DNA of 34,124 nucleotides from an uncultured Muribaculaceae bacterium. Lineage in GTDB: Bacteria > Bacteroidota > Bacteroidia > Bacteroidales > Muribaculaceae. The stretch spans positions 1 through 34,124 of the forward strand of contig CAJTWL010000024.1 of the NCBI GenBank assembly GCA_910579845.1, given 5' to 3'. Below, piece after piece: positions 8,391-16,352 of the stretch (position 1 is its first letter; every line of letters starts with the position of its first letter). A program made the position numbers and the translations under genes. The notes beneath the pieces were generated by a model. That model did not search any database and had not been told where the DNA came from. It was given only the letters and a program-made list of their open reading frames with translations.

Positions 8391-9332
8391 TCAATGCCAT
8401 AATATATATCCCATTCTTCCTCCTGATGCAGTATATGCGTATATAAATCTGAGCAGGAGTTTACGAAATCCGGTGGTTGTAGGATGAGAGAGAGCCTGCT
8501 TAAGTAGTGGCGCGGCAAAATCGCTTCGTCCTTCCTTACGGTATAATGCCGCAAGATTGGCGCGACGATAGTTGACCATTCGAGTCAGTTTAATACGATC
8601 CTGATCCGAGAGATCGGAGTTGTTGATATCATTCTCGCTTGCATCAATAGCTGTTTCCCATATGCCTGCTTTGGACTGGTAGTTGATTCCGGTGATGGAT
8701 TCGGGTTGTGAATAGATTATAGACAATGCATCGTTGATAGCGGTTATTTTGGGCTTGCCTAACATAAGTCTGATTCCAAGTTCCCAGTCGTCCCACCCTT
8801 TCAGCTGACTATTCCAGCCACCTGCTTTGCGTATGAATTCTGTTTTGACAGCATAGCTGATTGTACACAGTAATGAATTATAGATCTGTTTTTTGAATAA
8901 ATTCCTGGTGCTGAAACTATGACGTTTCTGAACCCTTCCTCCAGATGTCTTATATATGCAATCCCAGTATATGAGGTCAAGATCGGGATCGGTATGAATC
9001 CGGGTGGTCACTTTGGAAAGCAAATCAGGATTCATGACATCATCAGAATCGAAAAACAGTACCCATTCAGTATCGACTATCTCAAGTCCACGATTGCGTG
9101 CTATCGCCGCTCCCGGATCAGGTTCTTCAATAAGTGTTATGGAGAAATTTTCGTTGCAATTCTTGGAAACCCAGTTTTCGACAACCGTTTTCGTGTTGTC
9201 GGAAGACCCATTGTCTACGACAATAATATTTAACGGTCGTACCGATTGATTTCTGACACTTTCAAGACACCGTACAATCTGTTCTGCTCTGTTTCTGACC
9301 GGTATTACTATTGAAATAAGAGTGGTTTTCAT
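8391..9332 (-). CDS. Family 2 glycosyltransferase
   Basis: Predicted 313-residue GT-A enzyme. It begins ISIVIPVRNRAEQIVRCLES, has NIIVVDNGSSDNT and GAAIARNRGLE, and carries the metal-binding DSDD in WVLFFDSDDVMNPDLL near residue 95. The WDDWELGIRL segment matches the ED-type catalytic base region of the family. The C-terminal third is helical and may hold the acceptor site. It faces the acyltransferase gene tail to tail with a two-base gap and is transcribed away from the GT-B gene at 9500, so the two glycosyltransferases use divergent promoters in the 9333-9499 gap. Sugar and acceptor are not evident. Confidence 0.9.
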   Translation of the reverse strand: MKTTLISIVIPVRNRAEQIVRCLESVRNQSVRPLNIIVVDNGSSDNTKTVVENWVSKNCNENFSITLIEEPDPGAAIARNRGLEIVDTEWVLFFDSDDVMNPDLLSKVTTRIHTDPDLDLIYWDCIYKTSGGRVQKRHSFSTRNLFKKQIYNSLLCTISYAVKTEFIRKAGGWNSQLKGWDDWELGIRLMLGKPKITAINDALSIIYSQPESITGINYQSKAGIWETAIDASENDINNSDLSDQDRIKLTRMVNYRRANLAALYRKEGRSDFAAPLLKQALSHPTTTGFRKLLLRFIYAYTASGGRMGYILWH

Positions 9333-9378
9333 ATCTCAAAATTAAGTAATAATAACTTAAATTCAAAACTGAGGAATT

Positions 9379-9474
9379 GAAGTCAAGACGAGTTCATTGT
9401 TTAAAAACAAATAATAACTTAAATTATACGTTCTTTTAAAGGGGAGAATCCGTAAATAAGTCAAGATGGGTTCA
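9379..9474 (+). repeat. Two direct copies of a short dispersed motif
   Basis: AGTCAAGACGAGTTCA (9381-9396) and GTAAATAAGTCAAGATGGGTTC (9452-9473) are near-identical over their shared part. The same motif forms the outer arms of the hairpin repeat at 11366-11559. A second direct repeat, AATAATAACTTAAATT, occurs at about 9347 and 9409. They lie between two divergent glycosyltransferase genes and may be remains of a hairpin repeat or regulator sites. Confidence 0.6.
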
Positions 9475-9499
9475 AGGACTAAATTATATATCGGTTCCA

Positions 9500-10594
9500 A
9501 TGAGAATACTGTTTTTCGGCGATTATTCGAATCTTCATGCATGTCTTGCGAAGGAGTTGCGCAGGCGTGGTCATGAGGTGTCTGTGATTTCAGATGGAGG
9601 CGGATATATGCAGACGGCACGTGACATAACTCTTAAGCGTGATGCCGGTATTGCCGGGAGCCTTAAATATCTTTCCAGTGTCTTCTCACTCATTCAGAGG
9701 CTGAAGGATTATGATGTCGTTCAGTTGATAAATCCCAATTTTCTATCGCTCCGTCCGGGAAAAATAAAGTATTTCTTCGACATTCTGAAAGGTAATAACA
9801 GAGGCGTCTTTCTGACGCTTGCCGGTGATGATTATTTTTTTACGAAGGCTTGTCTGGAAGGGAGAATGTTCCGTTTTTCGGAATTTTGTGTCGGTGACAG
9901 AAAGACAGAGTTTGAGAATCAGTCACACAGAGGTGAAAAGTGGATAGGGAACGAGTTGAGAATACTCAATGAACATATATACAACAATGTAGATGGCGCC
10001 ATGTCTGTATTGCCGGAGTATGATATGGCTGCCCGTCCGATCCTTGGAGATAAACTGGTATTTACGAACATACCTGTGGATCTGGAGAATTTAAAGTGGA
10101 GATTGCCTGATATATCCGGTAAGATCAGAATATTTATAGGAATGCGAGGGGGAATGGAAATTCAGAAAGGAACAGCCATACTCCTGGATGTCGCGCTTGA
10201 ACTTCAGCGTGAGTTGCCGGAGATGTGTGAGGTAGTGGTGGCTCGGAATCTCGAACTGAATGAATATCTGAGACGAATGTCAATCAGCAATATAGTTCTG
10301 GATCAACTGTACTCATATTCTCCGGGTACCAATGGATTCCAGGCTATGGCATTAGGACCTGTCGCCGGAACCGGTGCACAGCCGGAGTTTTATGAGTATA
10401 TCGGAGAGTCTTGCCGACCAATAATTGCACTTTCTCCGTTAACGGATACCGAACAGACTTTGAGGGAACTTATCCTGAATCCGGAAAGAATGGAGATCAT
10501 GAGCAGAGAAGCCCGTGAGCTTGTGGAACGGCATAATGATGTGGCCATAGTGGCTGATAAGTTCGAAAAACATTGGAACAGCATTCTCTGTTGA
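9500..10594 (+). CDS. GT-B fold glycosyltransferase (family 4-like)
   Basis: Predicted 364-residue glycosyltransferase with two Rossmann-like halves. The N-terminal half opens with MRILFFGDYSNLHACLAKEL and GHEVSVISDG, the usual start of family 4 acceptor domains. The C-terminal half has IFIGMRGGMEIQKGTAIL and a donor-site region around GPVAGTGAQPEFYEYI, followed by the helical ending ERMEIMSREARELVERH common in GT4. The canonical EX7E motif is not clear, so the family assignment is approximate. The enzyme is probably part of the same surface-glycan effort as its neighbours. It is followed by a terminator hairpin at 10629. Confidence 0.8.
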   Translation: MRILFFGDYSNLHACLAKELRRRGHEVSVISDGGGYMQTARDITLKRDAGIAGSLKYLSSVFSLIQRLKDYDVVQLINPNFLSLRPGKIKYFFDILKGNNRGVFLTLAGDDYFFTKACLEGRMFRFSEFCVGDRKTEFENQSHRGEKWIGNELRILNEHIYNNVDGAMSVLPEYDMAARPILGDKLVFTNIPVDLENLKWRLPDISGKIRIFIGMRGGMEIQKGTAILLDVALELQRELPEMCEVVVARNLELNEYLRRMSISNIVLDQLYSYSPGTNGFQAMALGPVAGTGAQPEFYEYIGESCRPIIALSPLTDTEQTLRELILNPERMEIMSREARELVERHNDVAIVADKFEKHWNSILC

Positions 10595-10628
10595 CTTTAA
10601 TTAAGAGTATGTTGAATACAAAAATATT

Positions 10629-10655
10629 AGGGACATTCTCACGAATGCCCCTTTT
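10629..10655 (+). terminator. Rho-independent terminator
   Basis: AGGGACATTC and GAATGCCCCT form a 10-position stem with one mismatch and a four-base loop, followed by TTTTAATT. It lies 35 bases after the glycosyltransferase stop and could also serve the converging sigma-factor gene, since A-rich sequence precedes it. Confidence 0.75.
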
Positions 10656-10679
10656 AATTATGATGTTAGTGTGTTAGTA

Positions 10680-11222
10680 TTATCCTAATATGGTTGAGGA
10701 AAGTATCATACCTACCGGTATGCAGACCTTGAGAATCTCGCGGAGGCGTTTGCGCGTGAAGAAGATTCTGCTCTTCACTGTGCCCAATGGCATATTCAAT
10801 TGCTCGGCAATCTCCTCATATTTATAACCTGCAACATGCATTGAGAATGGCTGACGGAAATCTGCGGGGAATTTTGATAATATGTCTGTTATCTCATTTA
10901 CGGCATATGCCCCGTCCGGAGTGTCCATACTTGAGTCCTGACACAGATTCAGGTGATATAAATCCTCAGTATTATCAACACTTGTATTCTCCCGTGTACT
11001 GCGACGATAGTTGTTGATGAAGATATTTCTCATAATTGTCATAATCCAACCTTTGAAGTTGGTATTATCGACAAATTTATCCTCGTTGCTGAGTGCTTTA
11101 AGGGTCGTATCCTGAACAAGATCTTCTGCCTGTTCGCGATTTGTCGTCAGTTTCATCGCAAAACTGAACAGGTTACCCTGCATTCCTATAACGGAGGATT
11201 TAAAAGAGTTATCTTTACTCAT
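10680..11222 (-). CDS. ECF-type RNA polymerase sigma factor
   Basis: Predicted 180-residue sigma-70 family factor of the extracytoplasmic-function class, directing RNA polymerase to a small regulon. Region 2 is visible (NREQAEDLVQDTTLKAL and FKGWIMTIMRNIFINNYRR) and region 4 has the DNA-binding helix-turn-helix YEEIAEQLNMPLGTVKSRIF. The protein ends in a short hydrophobic tail, CIPVGMILSSTILG. No anti-sigma gene is adjacent, so its control is not evident. A TAAATTTG box on the minus strand (11307-11300) lies about 78 bases upstream of the start and is a plausible -7 element. The glycan neighbours hint at envelope control, but this is only context. Confidence 0.93.
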   Translation of the reverse strand: MSKDNSFKSSVIGMQGNLFSFAMKLTTNREQAEDLVQDTTLKALSNEDKFVDNTNFKGWIMTIMRNIFINNYRRSTRENTSVDNTEDLYHLNLCQDSSMDTPDGAYAVNEITDILSKFPADFRQPFSMHVAGYKYEEIAEQLNMPLGTVKSRIFFTRKRLREILKVCIPVGMILSSTILG

Positions 11223-11299
11223 TCTTTGGGCTGGTTAGTTGTGTGTTCTTATCGTATGACTGTTGTCTATGAGTCAGCATATACAATCAATTCAATGCA

Positions 11300-11307
11300 C
11301 AAATTTA
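11300..11307 (-). promoter_or_regulatory. Possible -7 box of sigma factor gene
   Basis: On the minus strand these bases read TAAATTTG, matching the Bacteroidetes -7 consensus TAnnTTTG. I see no clear -33 TTTG at the expected 19-21 base spacing. Confidence 0.4.
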
Positions 11308-11365
11308 ATAATATTTTTCAATAAAAAAGGTTTTTTGAAAAATATTGTAAAAATTATTTAGGCAA

Positions 11366-11559
11366 TGAACTCGTCTTGACTTATTTTTTCTTAACATCAG
11401 CGAGATATTTCCGAGGCGTTTCCGAGTCTCGAAGAGCCGGCAACCTTTCGGTTGGCGGTGATGAGAGAGCCAGAAACAACCGGAAAGATCCGCGGAGGTT
11501 GAGAAAAGAATATATTCATTACACGTTTTAACTTTCGTAAATAAGTCAAGACGAGTTCA
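11366..11559. repeat. Imperfect long-hairpin intergenic repeat
   Basis: Outer arms TGAACTCGTCTTGACTTATTTT (split here as TGAACTCGTCTTGAC plus TTATTTT; 11366-11387) and GTAAATAAGTCAAGACGAGTT (11537-11557) are inverted copies of each other. Inside is an imperfect palindrome with arms GATATTTCCGAGGCGTTTCC and AGAAACAACCGGAAAGATC, centred on CAACCTTTCGGTTG. It occupies the 343-base gap between the sigma factor and the propeller-like gene. No gene is visible in this gap. Confidence 0.7.
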
Positions 11560-11565
11560 ATTCAT

Positions 11566-12684
11566 TTATTTTACCTGTATAAATGCCTTGTCCGGTTCAC
11601 CCAACCATTTGTATAGGTGAAGCGTAGAGTTTTGCTCAGGCTTCTTGCTGTTGTGTGATATGTAGAACAGTCCATCGCCAAGGGAGCATATACCGGTTGC
11701 CCCATATTTGAAACGCCATCCTCTGACACCTGTAGCTTCATCAAGCAATCCTTCATTCTTGAGCGAAAGGACTTTACCTTTTATTTTGCTGTCGAATCCT
11801 TTCAGAATTTCGTTAACCGGTTTTTGGTTGAGGTCTATTGCAAACAGCGAGTAGTTGGGGAATGTCGGTTTTATACCGGTGTAGACAGCCGCCATAAGGC
11901 AATTTGTAGCCGGGTCGTAATTCAGATTCTGAATTCCCCAGGAGGTGTTGCCTGTATATACATAGTATCTCTCCATAGGTTTTTTAGGTCCACTGTGATG
12001 CAACTTGTCTTGAAGTGGCGGACGCTCATATTTCTTCCAGTCGCGTGTATCATAGGCGAGGAGAACCTGATAATCATTGTCGGTACGGGTGGTATCTGCG
12101 TATATTCCGTAAGCTACATAAAATATTTTCTTGCTGTCCGGCTTACTGGGACGGGGACCAAATGCCACACCATCTATTCCGGAACATCCAAAACGGTGTT
12201 CTACTTTCTTGCCTTGATTGATTGTAAATGCGTAATAGTCATCTACAACATCTTTCAGATATACGGTAGACATGACATTGTCATCTGTCGGTGCCATATT
12301 AGGTCGAGTGATCTTATCAGGGTCAAATATGGCAATATAGAAAGCGTTCTCACGTGATTTTGCCGCATCTCCGTATATTCCGACACCGATTTTGTCATTC
12401 TTGTATTCGATTGATCCATAGATTCTGCCATCTTCCTCGTTGTAGGCGAGACATCCGAGATGACCTGTAAATCCATCTACAGAACCAATGAGATTACCTT
12501 GAAGATCAAGTTTAATCAGGCGGGTGGTAAATGAAAAGCATACATAACCCTTCTCAGGATTAACCACAATGCCTTGTACGTGATGTTTCCCCTGCAGACC
12601 AGAGAAAATTGTCTTGGGAAGGTCGGTGGCTCCGGCTGTCATAGCCATGAATGCCACAAAAAATGACAGTAGTAATCGTTTCAT
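11566..12684 (-). CDS. Secreted protein of unknown function, probable beta-propeller
   Basis: Predicted 372-residue exported protein beginning MKRLLLSFFVAFMAMTAGA, a clear signal peptide; an in-frame ATG 30 bases upstream gives a longer but less convincing N-terminus. The mature part alternates short strands and turns with repeated elements such as GIVVNPEKGYVCFSF, CLAYNEEDGRIYGSI and LNYDPATNCLMAAVYTG, the rhythm of a six- or seven-bladed propeller. I do not recognise a named family or catalytic motif. It stands alone between two long-hairpin repeats, on the same strand as the nonulosonic sugar genes 230 bases upstream. A role in binding or sensing a surface glycan is possible but unproven. 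Confidence 0.75.
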   Translation of the reverse strand: MKRLLLSFFVAFMAMTAGATDLPKTIFSGLQGKHHVQGIVVNPEKGYVCFSFTTRLIKLDLQGNLIGSVDGFTGHLGCLAYNEEDGRIYGSIEYKNDKIGVGIYGDAAKSRENAFYIAIFDPDKITRPNMAPTDDNVMSTVYLKDVVDDYYAFTINQGKKVEHRFGCSGIDGVAFGPRPSKPDSKKIFYVAYGIYADTTRTDNDYQVLLAYDTRDWKKYERPPLQDKLHHSGPKKPMERYYVYTGNTSWGIQNLNYDPATNCLMAAVYTGIKPTFPNYSLFAIDLNQKPVNEILKGFDSKIKGKVLSLKNEGLLDEATGVRGWRFKYGATGICSLGDGLFYISHNSKKPEQNSTLHLYKWLGEPDKAFIQVK

Positions 12685-12716
12685 TGCATTATAAATTAGA
12701 TTATTTATATTCATTC

Positions 12717-12903
12717 ATAAGTAAGTGATCAGATTAGATTTATGCATAAAACGAAGTAATTTTTGAGATGTTTTCGGTGCGGAGGGAAAGAGAATATTAA
12801 TATATTCGACTGACCGACAAGCTGAAAACAGCCGAAAAGAACGGGTCTTATGTATAAAAGATAAAAAACACATGCTATCGTTTTAATTTGATTACTTACT
12901 TAT
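12717..12903. repeat. Imperfect long-hairpin intergenic repeat
   Basis: Outer arms ATAAGTAAGTGATCAGATTA (12717-12736) and TAATTTGATTACTTACTTAT (12884-12903) are inverted with three mismatches. The inner part has TTTTCGG and CCGAAAAG arms and a central near-palindrome GAATATTAATATATTC. It fills the space between the propeller-like gene and the phosphatase gene and belongs to the same general family as 11366-11559. Confidence 0.65.
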
Positions 12904-12916
12904 AGTCGGTAGTACA

Positions 12917-13429
12917 CTAAAATCTTACTCCAAGGTTCTGTAACAAAGGCTTAAGCACACCTGCATTCTGTAGGATTGTCTCAACAAATTCTCTAAAGGC
13001 TCCTTCGCCTCCATGTATGTTGCCTTTTAAATGCACAGTGTTGCGTATGTAGTCGGGGGTATTGGCGGGGCAACCGCTCCATCCTACATTATTAAGAAGC
13101 TTTATATCGTTTATATCGTCTCCTATAAAAGCTATGTCATTAAGTGTTATGTCCATTTCATTGGCAAGCTCACGGGCGAGTTCAAGTTTGTCCTTTACTC
13201 CAATATAGCAGAGATCAATATTCAGTTTCCTGGCACGTTGCCTCACAATCTGGCTGTTTTCTCCTGTCATAATCGCTACCGGAATGCCGAGTTCGCGAAG
13301 TAGCAGAACGCCCCAACCATCTTTTACACAGAAGCGCTTCATGACATCGCCGTCAGAGGTATAGTACATGCCGCCGTCTGTCCAGACTCCGTCAATATCC
13401 GTGATGAAAAGTTTTGGTAATCCTTTCAT
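12917..13429 (-). CDS. KdsC-type HAD phosphatase, probable nonulosonate-9-phosphate phosphatase
   Basis: Predicted 170-residue cap-less HAD phosphatase of the KdsC family. The nucleophile motif is DIDGVWTDG (Asp11 and Asp13), motif II is in AIMTGENS, and the metal-binding motif is GDDINDI, with the C-terminal GGEGAFRE typical of KdsC tetramers. KdsC itself removes phosphate from Kdo-8-phosphate, but here the gene directly follows a NeuB-type synthase (27-base gap). In Bacteroides thetaiotaomicron a KdsC-like HAD (BT1713) is known to dephosphorylate KDN-9-phosphate beside its synthase. I infer the same type of step here. A plain Kdo role cannot be excluded. Confidence 0.85.
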   Translation of the reverse strand: MKGLPKLFITDIDGVWTDGGMYYTSDGDVMKRFCVKDGWGVLLLRELGIPVAIMTGENSQIVRQRARKLNIDLCYIGVKDKLELARELANEMDITLNDIAFIGDDINDIKLLNNVGWSGCPANTPDYIRNTVHLKGNIHGGEGAFREFVETILQNAGVLKPLLQNLGVRF

Positions 13430-13455
13430 AAAGTTTCGGTATCAGAAGTTGTTTT

Positions 13456-14505
13456 TTATTGAAGGTGTGAAGGATAGATGATTTCGTCAGCTGCTATGTC
13501 AACTAAAAGTTTATGTCCGACAACTTTCTCTTTCTGAGCCCATTTGAAACCGTCTCCCGGACTTAGAAGATGCAGGTCGTCTTCCTGGATTGTATGGCCG
13601 GCTTTCAGTGGTCTACGGGTTGCGATCGAACGTTCAAGCTTGACTTTTGCCGAAGCTACAGCCGGTTCGATATACAGATCCTCCTTCCCGAGCCATCGTT
13701 CTGTGATGCGTATATCGCGTACCATGCGGTTTACACCGTCGGGACCAAGCGATCCTTGTTGGTCGGTACCTTTCATATGGCGGTCTATCGTTACATGCTT
13801 TTCAATTATACGTGCACCCATACCCACCGCCACAGCAGGTGCGGCAATCCCGATAGTGTGGTCCGAGAATCCGATGGTATATTGAGGATAATGGTGTTGC
13901 AGGTAGGTGATGCTGCGCAAATTCAGGCTATCCGGTTGTGTGGGATATTGACTTACGCAATGCAATATGGCTATATCGGAATGGTAACGGGTAATTACGT
14001 CAAGCGCATCATCAAGTTCTTTCTTGCCAGCCATTCCGGTAGACAGTATCATGGGGATCCTGGTTTCCGCCATAGCCTGAAGTAACGGCAGGTTTGTGAG
14101 ATCACGGCTTGCAACCTTAAGTCTGTCGGGAGTTAGAAGCTTGAGCAGTGACAGGCATCCTGTTGAGCATAGTGTTTCGACAAAATCGAGTCCGAGACTT
14201 TTCGCGTGTTGATAAATCTCCAGATGATCCTGATCATCAAGTTCCAGAAAAGCCCGGTGTTCCCCATATGTCTTTCCAAATGAGTGTGGGGAATTATAAG
14301 GTCTGTTCATCTGCGATGCCGCGAGTTCCTCTTTCAGATCACGTTTTGTCAGTTTCACAGCATCCATAGGCTGGAGATCTATCCCCGAAGCTTCGTCACG
14401 GACCGGGCGACTGACGAGATCTACTATAAGTTTTGCGATATCTACAGAGCCGTTATGGTTCTGACCTATTTCACCAATAATGTATGTATGGTTGTCTGTG
14501 TTCAT
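13456..14505 (-). CDS. NeuB-type nonulosonic acid synthase with SAF domain
   Basis: Predicted 349-residue synthase that condenses phosphoenolpyruvate with a six-carbon sugar or its 6-phosphate to form a sialic-acid-like nine-carbon sugar. It has the TIM-barrel motifs IIGEIGQNHNG, FVETLCS, ILSTGMA, GFSDHTIGIA and ARIIEKHVTIDR, and a C-terminal SAF (antifreeze-like) domain beginning near RSIATRRPLKAGHTI. Residues 60-85 contain SPHSFGKTYGEHR, typical of a distinct NeuB subgroup. The gene overlaps the cytidylyltransferase by four bases (ATGA) and precedes a KdsC-like phosphatase, which suggests a 9-phosphate intermediate, as in the KDN pathway. The exact product (KDN, Neu5Ac or other) is not determinable. 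Confidence 0.92.
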   Translation of the reverse strand: MNTDNHTYIIGEIGQNHNGSVDIAKLIVDLVSRPVRDEASGIDLQPMDAVKLTKRDLKEELAASQMNRPYNSPHSFGKTYGEHRAFLELDDQDHLEIYQHAKSLGLDFVETLCSTGCLSLLKLLTPDRLKVASRDLTNLPLLQAMAETRIPMILSTGMAGKKELDDALDVITRYHSDIAILHCVSQYPTQPDSLNLRSITYLQHHYPQYTIGFSDHTIGIAAPAVAVGMGARIIEKHVTIDRHMKGTDQQGSLGPDGVNRMVRDIRITERWLGKEDLYIEPAVASAKVKLERSIATRRPLKAGHTIQEDDLHLLSPGDGFKWAQKEKVVGHKLLVDIAADEIIYPSHLQ

Positions 14506-15254
14506 TTTTCGTTTTGAGCTATGTTTTGCTTCATAATCTTGCCATATAATGGATTTGAGTCTATAAGATCAACCAGTTTCTCTACGGAACCGTCGGTTCT
14601 GTCACGGTGAATTCTGTATAGCTCGCTCAGCAATTTGAAATCCGAAGGTGTGTCAAGAGTCAGACGCAAGTCTGTACGCGTCTGGAGGAATTCCGGCAAT
14701 GGAATTAAGTTTATACTGAAATCCTCAGGATGGGTATACAGGTAAATTGTAACATGCTCTCTGTAGAGTTTGTCTTCAGAAGCACTCCATGCACGACACA
14801 AGGCATCTGCAGTAGCCAATTCGGCATAAAGTCCGAGGTGAGACTTTATTGTCGGTCTGCCGTCCGGGAATCCGTAGGCAAGATAGTCTGTCGGATTCTT
14901 GTCATGGAACTTGAACATAGATTCGAAACTTCCGGTTTGCAGAAACGGATTATCCGAGCATGCCCGAATCACTCTGTCAAGCCCGAATCTGTCTGCGGCT
15001 CCAATGAATCTTGAGAGGACATCCTCCTCCGAGCCCCTGAAGCATTCTACATCATGTTGCGCGGCTACCGATTCCAATATGTCGTCTGCCGGATTCACAG
15101 TTGTGGCAAGCACAATCTTGCGATCCGGACAATCGCGTGTTATATTATCGAGGATTATGTCAATGATCCGACGTTCCCCATCAAACGGCTGGAGAATCTT
15201 AGCCGGCATTCGAGTAGAGCCGGAGCGTGCCTGTATTACTATTCCGTCGTTCAT
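14502..15254 (-). CDS. SpsF-type cytidylyltransferase
   Basis: Predicted 250-residue nucleotidyltransferase of the SpsF / CTP_transf_3 family. The signature is VIQARSGSTRMPAKILQPF, followed by VLATTVNPADDILE, FRGSEEDVLSRF and RACSDNPFLQ, where the Asp binds metal. It probably activates the nonulosonic acid made by the overlapping NeuB-type gene to its CMP form. SpsF proteins are commonly paired with SpsE (NeuB-like) proteins, which supports this. Its length is normal for the stand-alone family. The C-terminal 40 residues are helical. The true activated sugar is inference. Confidence 0.88.
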   Translation of the reverse strand: MNDGIVIQARSGSTRMPAKILQPFDGERRIIDIILDNITRDCPDRKIVLATTVNPADDILESVAAQHDVECFRGSEEDVLSRFIGAADRFGLDRVIRACSDNPFLQTGSFESMFKFHDKNPTDYLAYGFPDGRPTIKSHLGLYAELATADALCRAWSASEDKLYREHVTIYLYTHPEDFSINLIPLPEFLQTRTDLRLTLDTPSDFKLLSELYRIHRDRTDGSVEKLVDLIDSNPLYGKIMKQNIAQNEK

Positions 15255-15274
15255 TTTTTATATGAATCAAGTTT

Positions 15275-15437
15275 GAGAGTATGTTGAGCTTTAAATGATT
15301 TTAGCACAGACAGAGGCTTCGGAGGAATTTTTCAAGATTCAGGAGGGAGCATAGCGGGCTATGTAACCTAATGAATCTTGTAAAAGCACCCGGAGGATCG
15401 TTTGTGATGAAATCAAAAATTTCCATACTCTTTATAA
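15275..15437. repeat. Long-hairpin intergenic repeat with CATAGCGGGCTATG core
   Basis: A quasi-palindrome centred at 15356. The core is GCATAGC-GG-GCTATGT; flanking arms share CAAGATTCA / TGAATCTTG, and the outer ends share AGAGTATG / CATACTCT. The left half is repeated inverted at the window start (1-68). The core is the reverse complement of the centre of the perfect palindrome at 27152-27249. It lies between two genes of the presumed nonulosonic sugar cluster and could terminate or fold within that transcript. Confidence 0.75.
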
Positions 15438-15458
15438 AAGTTTAATTCGGTTTAAAAC

Positions 15459-16319
15459 TCAACGTACTCTAAGTCTCGGAAAGGCGTCGATGAAACTTCC
15501 GGGGGTGATATTGATTATTTCCTTACCTAATGTCCGGGCATAATCGAGAAGAGTGAAATATGCCTTGAATGCCACATGCATGTGATATAGTATCGTATGA
15601 AGTCTTGCAGGATTCAGATCCTCCTGTTTTACGGTGTCTGCTTTCGATGAAGTGTTGTCATAGAAGTGTTTCTGATGCATCAGAACCTGATTGTCTTCTG
15701 TGACGCTTATTTCCGGCAACCATGAATGGTCAGCTCCAGCCAGATATATTTTCCGGAAAGGAAGCCTTAATCCTATAGCTATCGAAGGAATCAGCACATT
15801 GTGAGGACGAGGAACTCCAAGACCTTTGCGATATAAAAAATTTGAGAGAGCATTGAATCCTTCGACCGGTGTGGTGTTATAAAGGTGAATGTGTATTTGG
15901 GGATTGGTACTTACAATTTTCTGCCATTCTTTATTTCCCGATGCCCGCACGGGTATGAAAAGATGTAGATCCCAGTCTGTATTTTTTGCGAGAGCCACGA
16001 AAAGAGAATCCCTTTTTTCCGGTACAATCCAGAAAAGTGGGTCTGCAATCAGGTACAGTTCAGGTTTCAGTTCTCTGAACATGGGAGAGAGAACTGAAAA
16101 ATTTACCGCCATAAGTGTTTTGTTTTCAATAAACTGACGGTTTTCGGCTACTGTATCGTTCAGTGAAGGTCCGTTTGCGAGAATAATAAGTTCATTATGG
16201 TTTCTGAAGTCCCGGGGTAGAGGGGAAGGCTTTCGGGAAAGTAAAGCCACCTTCACGATACTGAGCATACTTTGCTCCATTTTTCCGCACCAGGATACAA
16301 TCTTGTCCAGTTTGCTCAT
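15459..16319 (-). CDS. DUF115/GT42-like protein, candidate nonulosonic acid transferase
   Basis: Predicted 286-residue protein. Near residue 45 it has ELIILANGPSLNDT, the GPS nucleotide-binding loop shared by DUF115 (Maf/PseE flagellin glycosylation factors, MptE) and by GT42 sialyltransferases such as Cst-II. Further on, LIPSIAIGLRLPFRKIYLAG followed by ADHSW resembles the GT42/DUF115 core (alanine-rich helix, then IYLSGxD). Upstream of the SpsF- and NeuB-type genes on the same strand, it is a good candidate for the enzyme that uses the CMP-activated sugar. Catalytic His residues are not confidently mapped. It has a near-perfect promoter at 16353-16383. Family placement is moderately sure; function is inference. 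Confidence 0.65.
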   Translation of the reverse strand: MSKLDKIVSWCGKMEQSMLSIVKVALLSRKPSPLPRDFRNHNELIILANGPSLNDTVAENRQFIENKTLMAVNFSVLSPMFRELKPELYLIADPLFWIVPEKRDSLFVALAKNTDWDLHLFIPVRASGNKEWQKIVSTNPQIHIHLYNTTPVEGFNALSNFLYRKGLGVPRPHNVLIPSIAIGLRLPFRKIYLAGADHSWLPEISVTEDNQVLMHQKHFYDNTSSKADTVKQEDLNPARLHTILYHMHVAFKAYFTLLDYARTLGKEIINITPGSFIDAFPRLRVR

Positions 16320-16352
16320 TTTTACATGTATTTACTCACCATCCCACAATTG

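Noticed and set aside
10680..11222. Small ECF sigma factor considered as partner of the sigma-barrel system
   Set aside because: It is 14 kb away and its upstream region lacks the GCAGTCT-N14-CATCTAT motif.
11824..12357. 177-codon plus-strand open frame
   Set aside because: Antisense to the secreted propeller-like gene, which has a signal peptide and regular strand pattern; the antisense product has no recognisable features.
13570..14085. 171-codon plus-strand open frame
   Set aside because: Antisense to the well-supported NeuB-type synthase.
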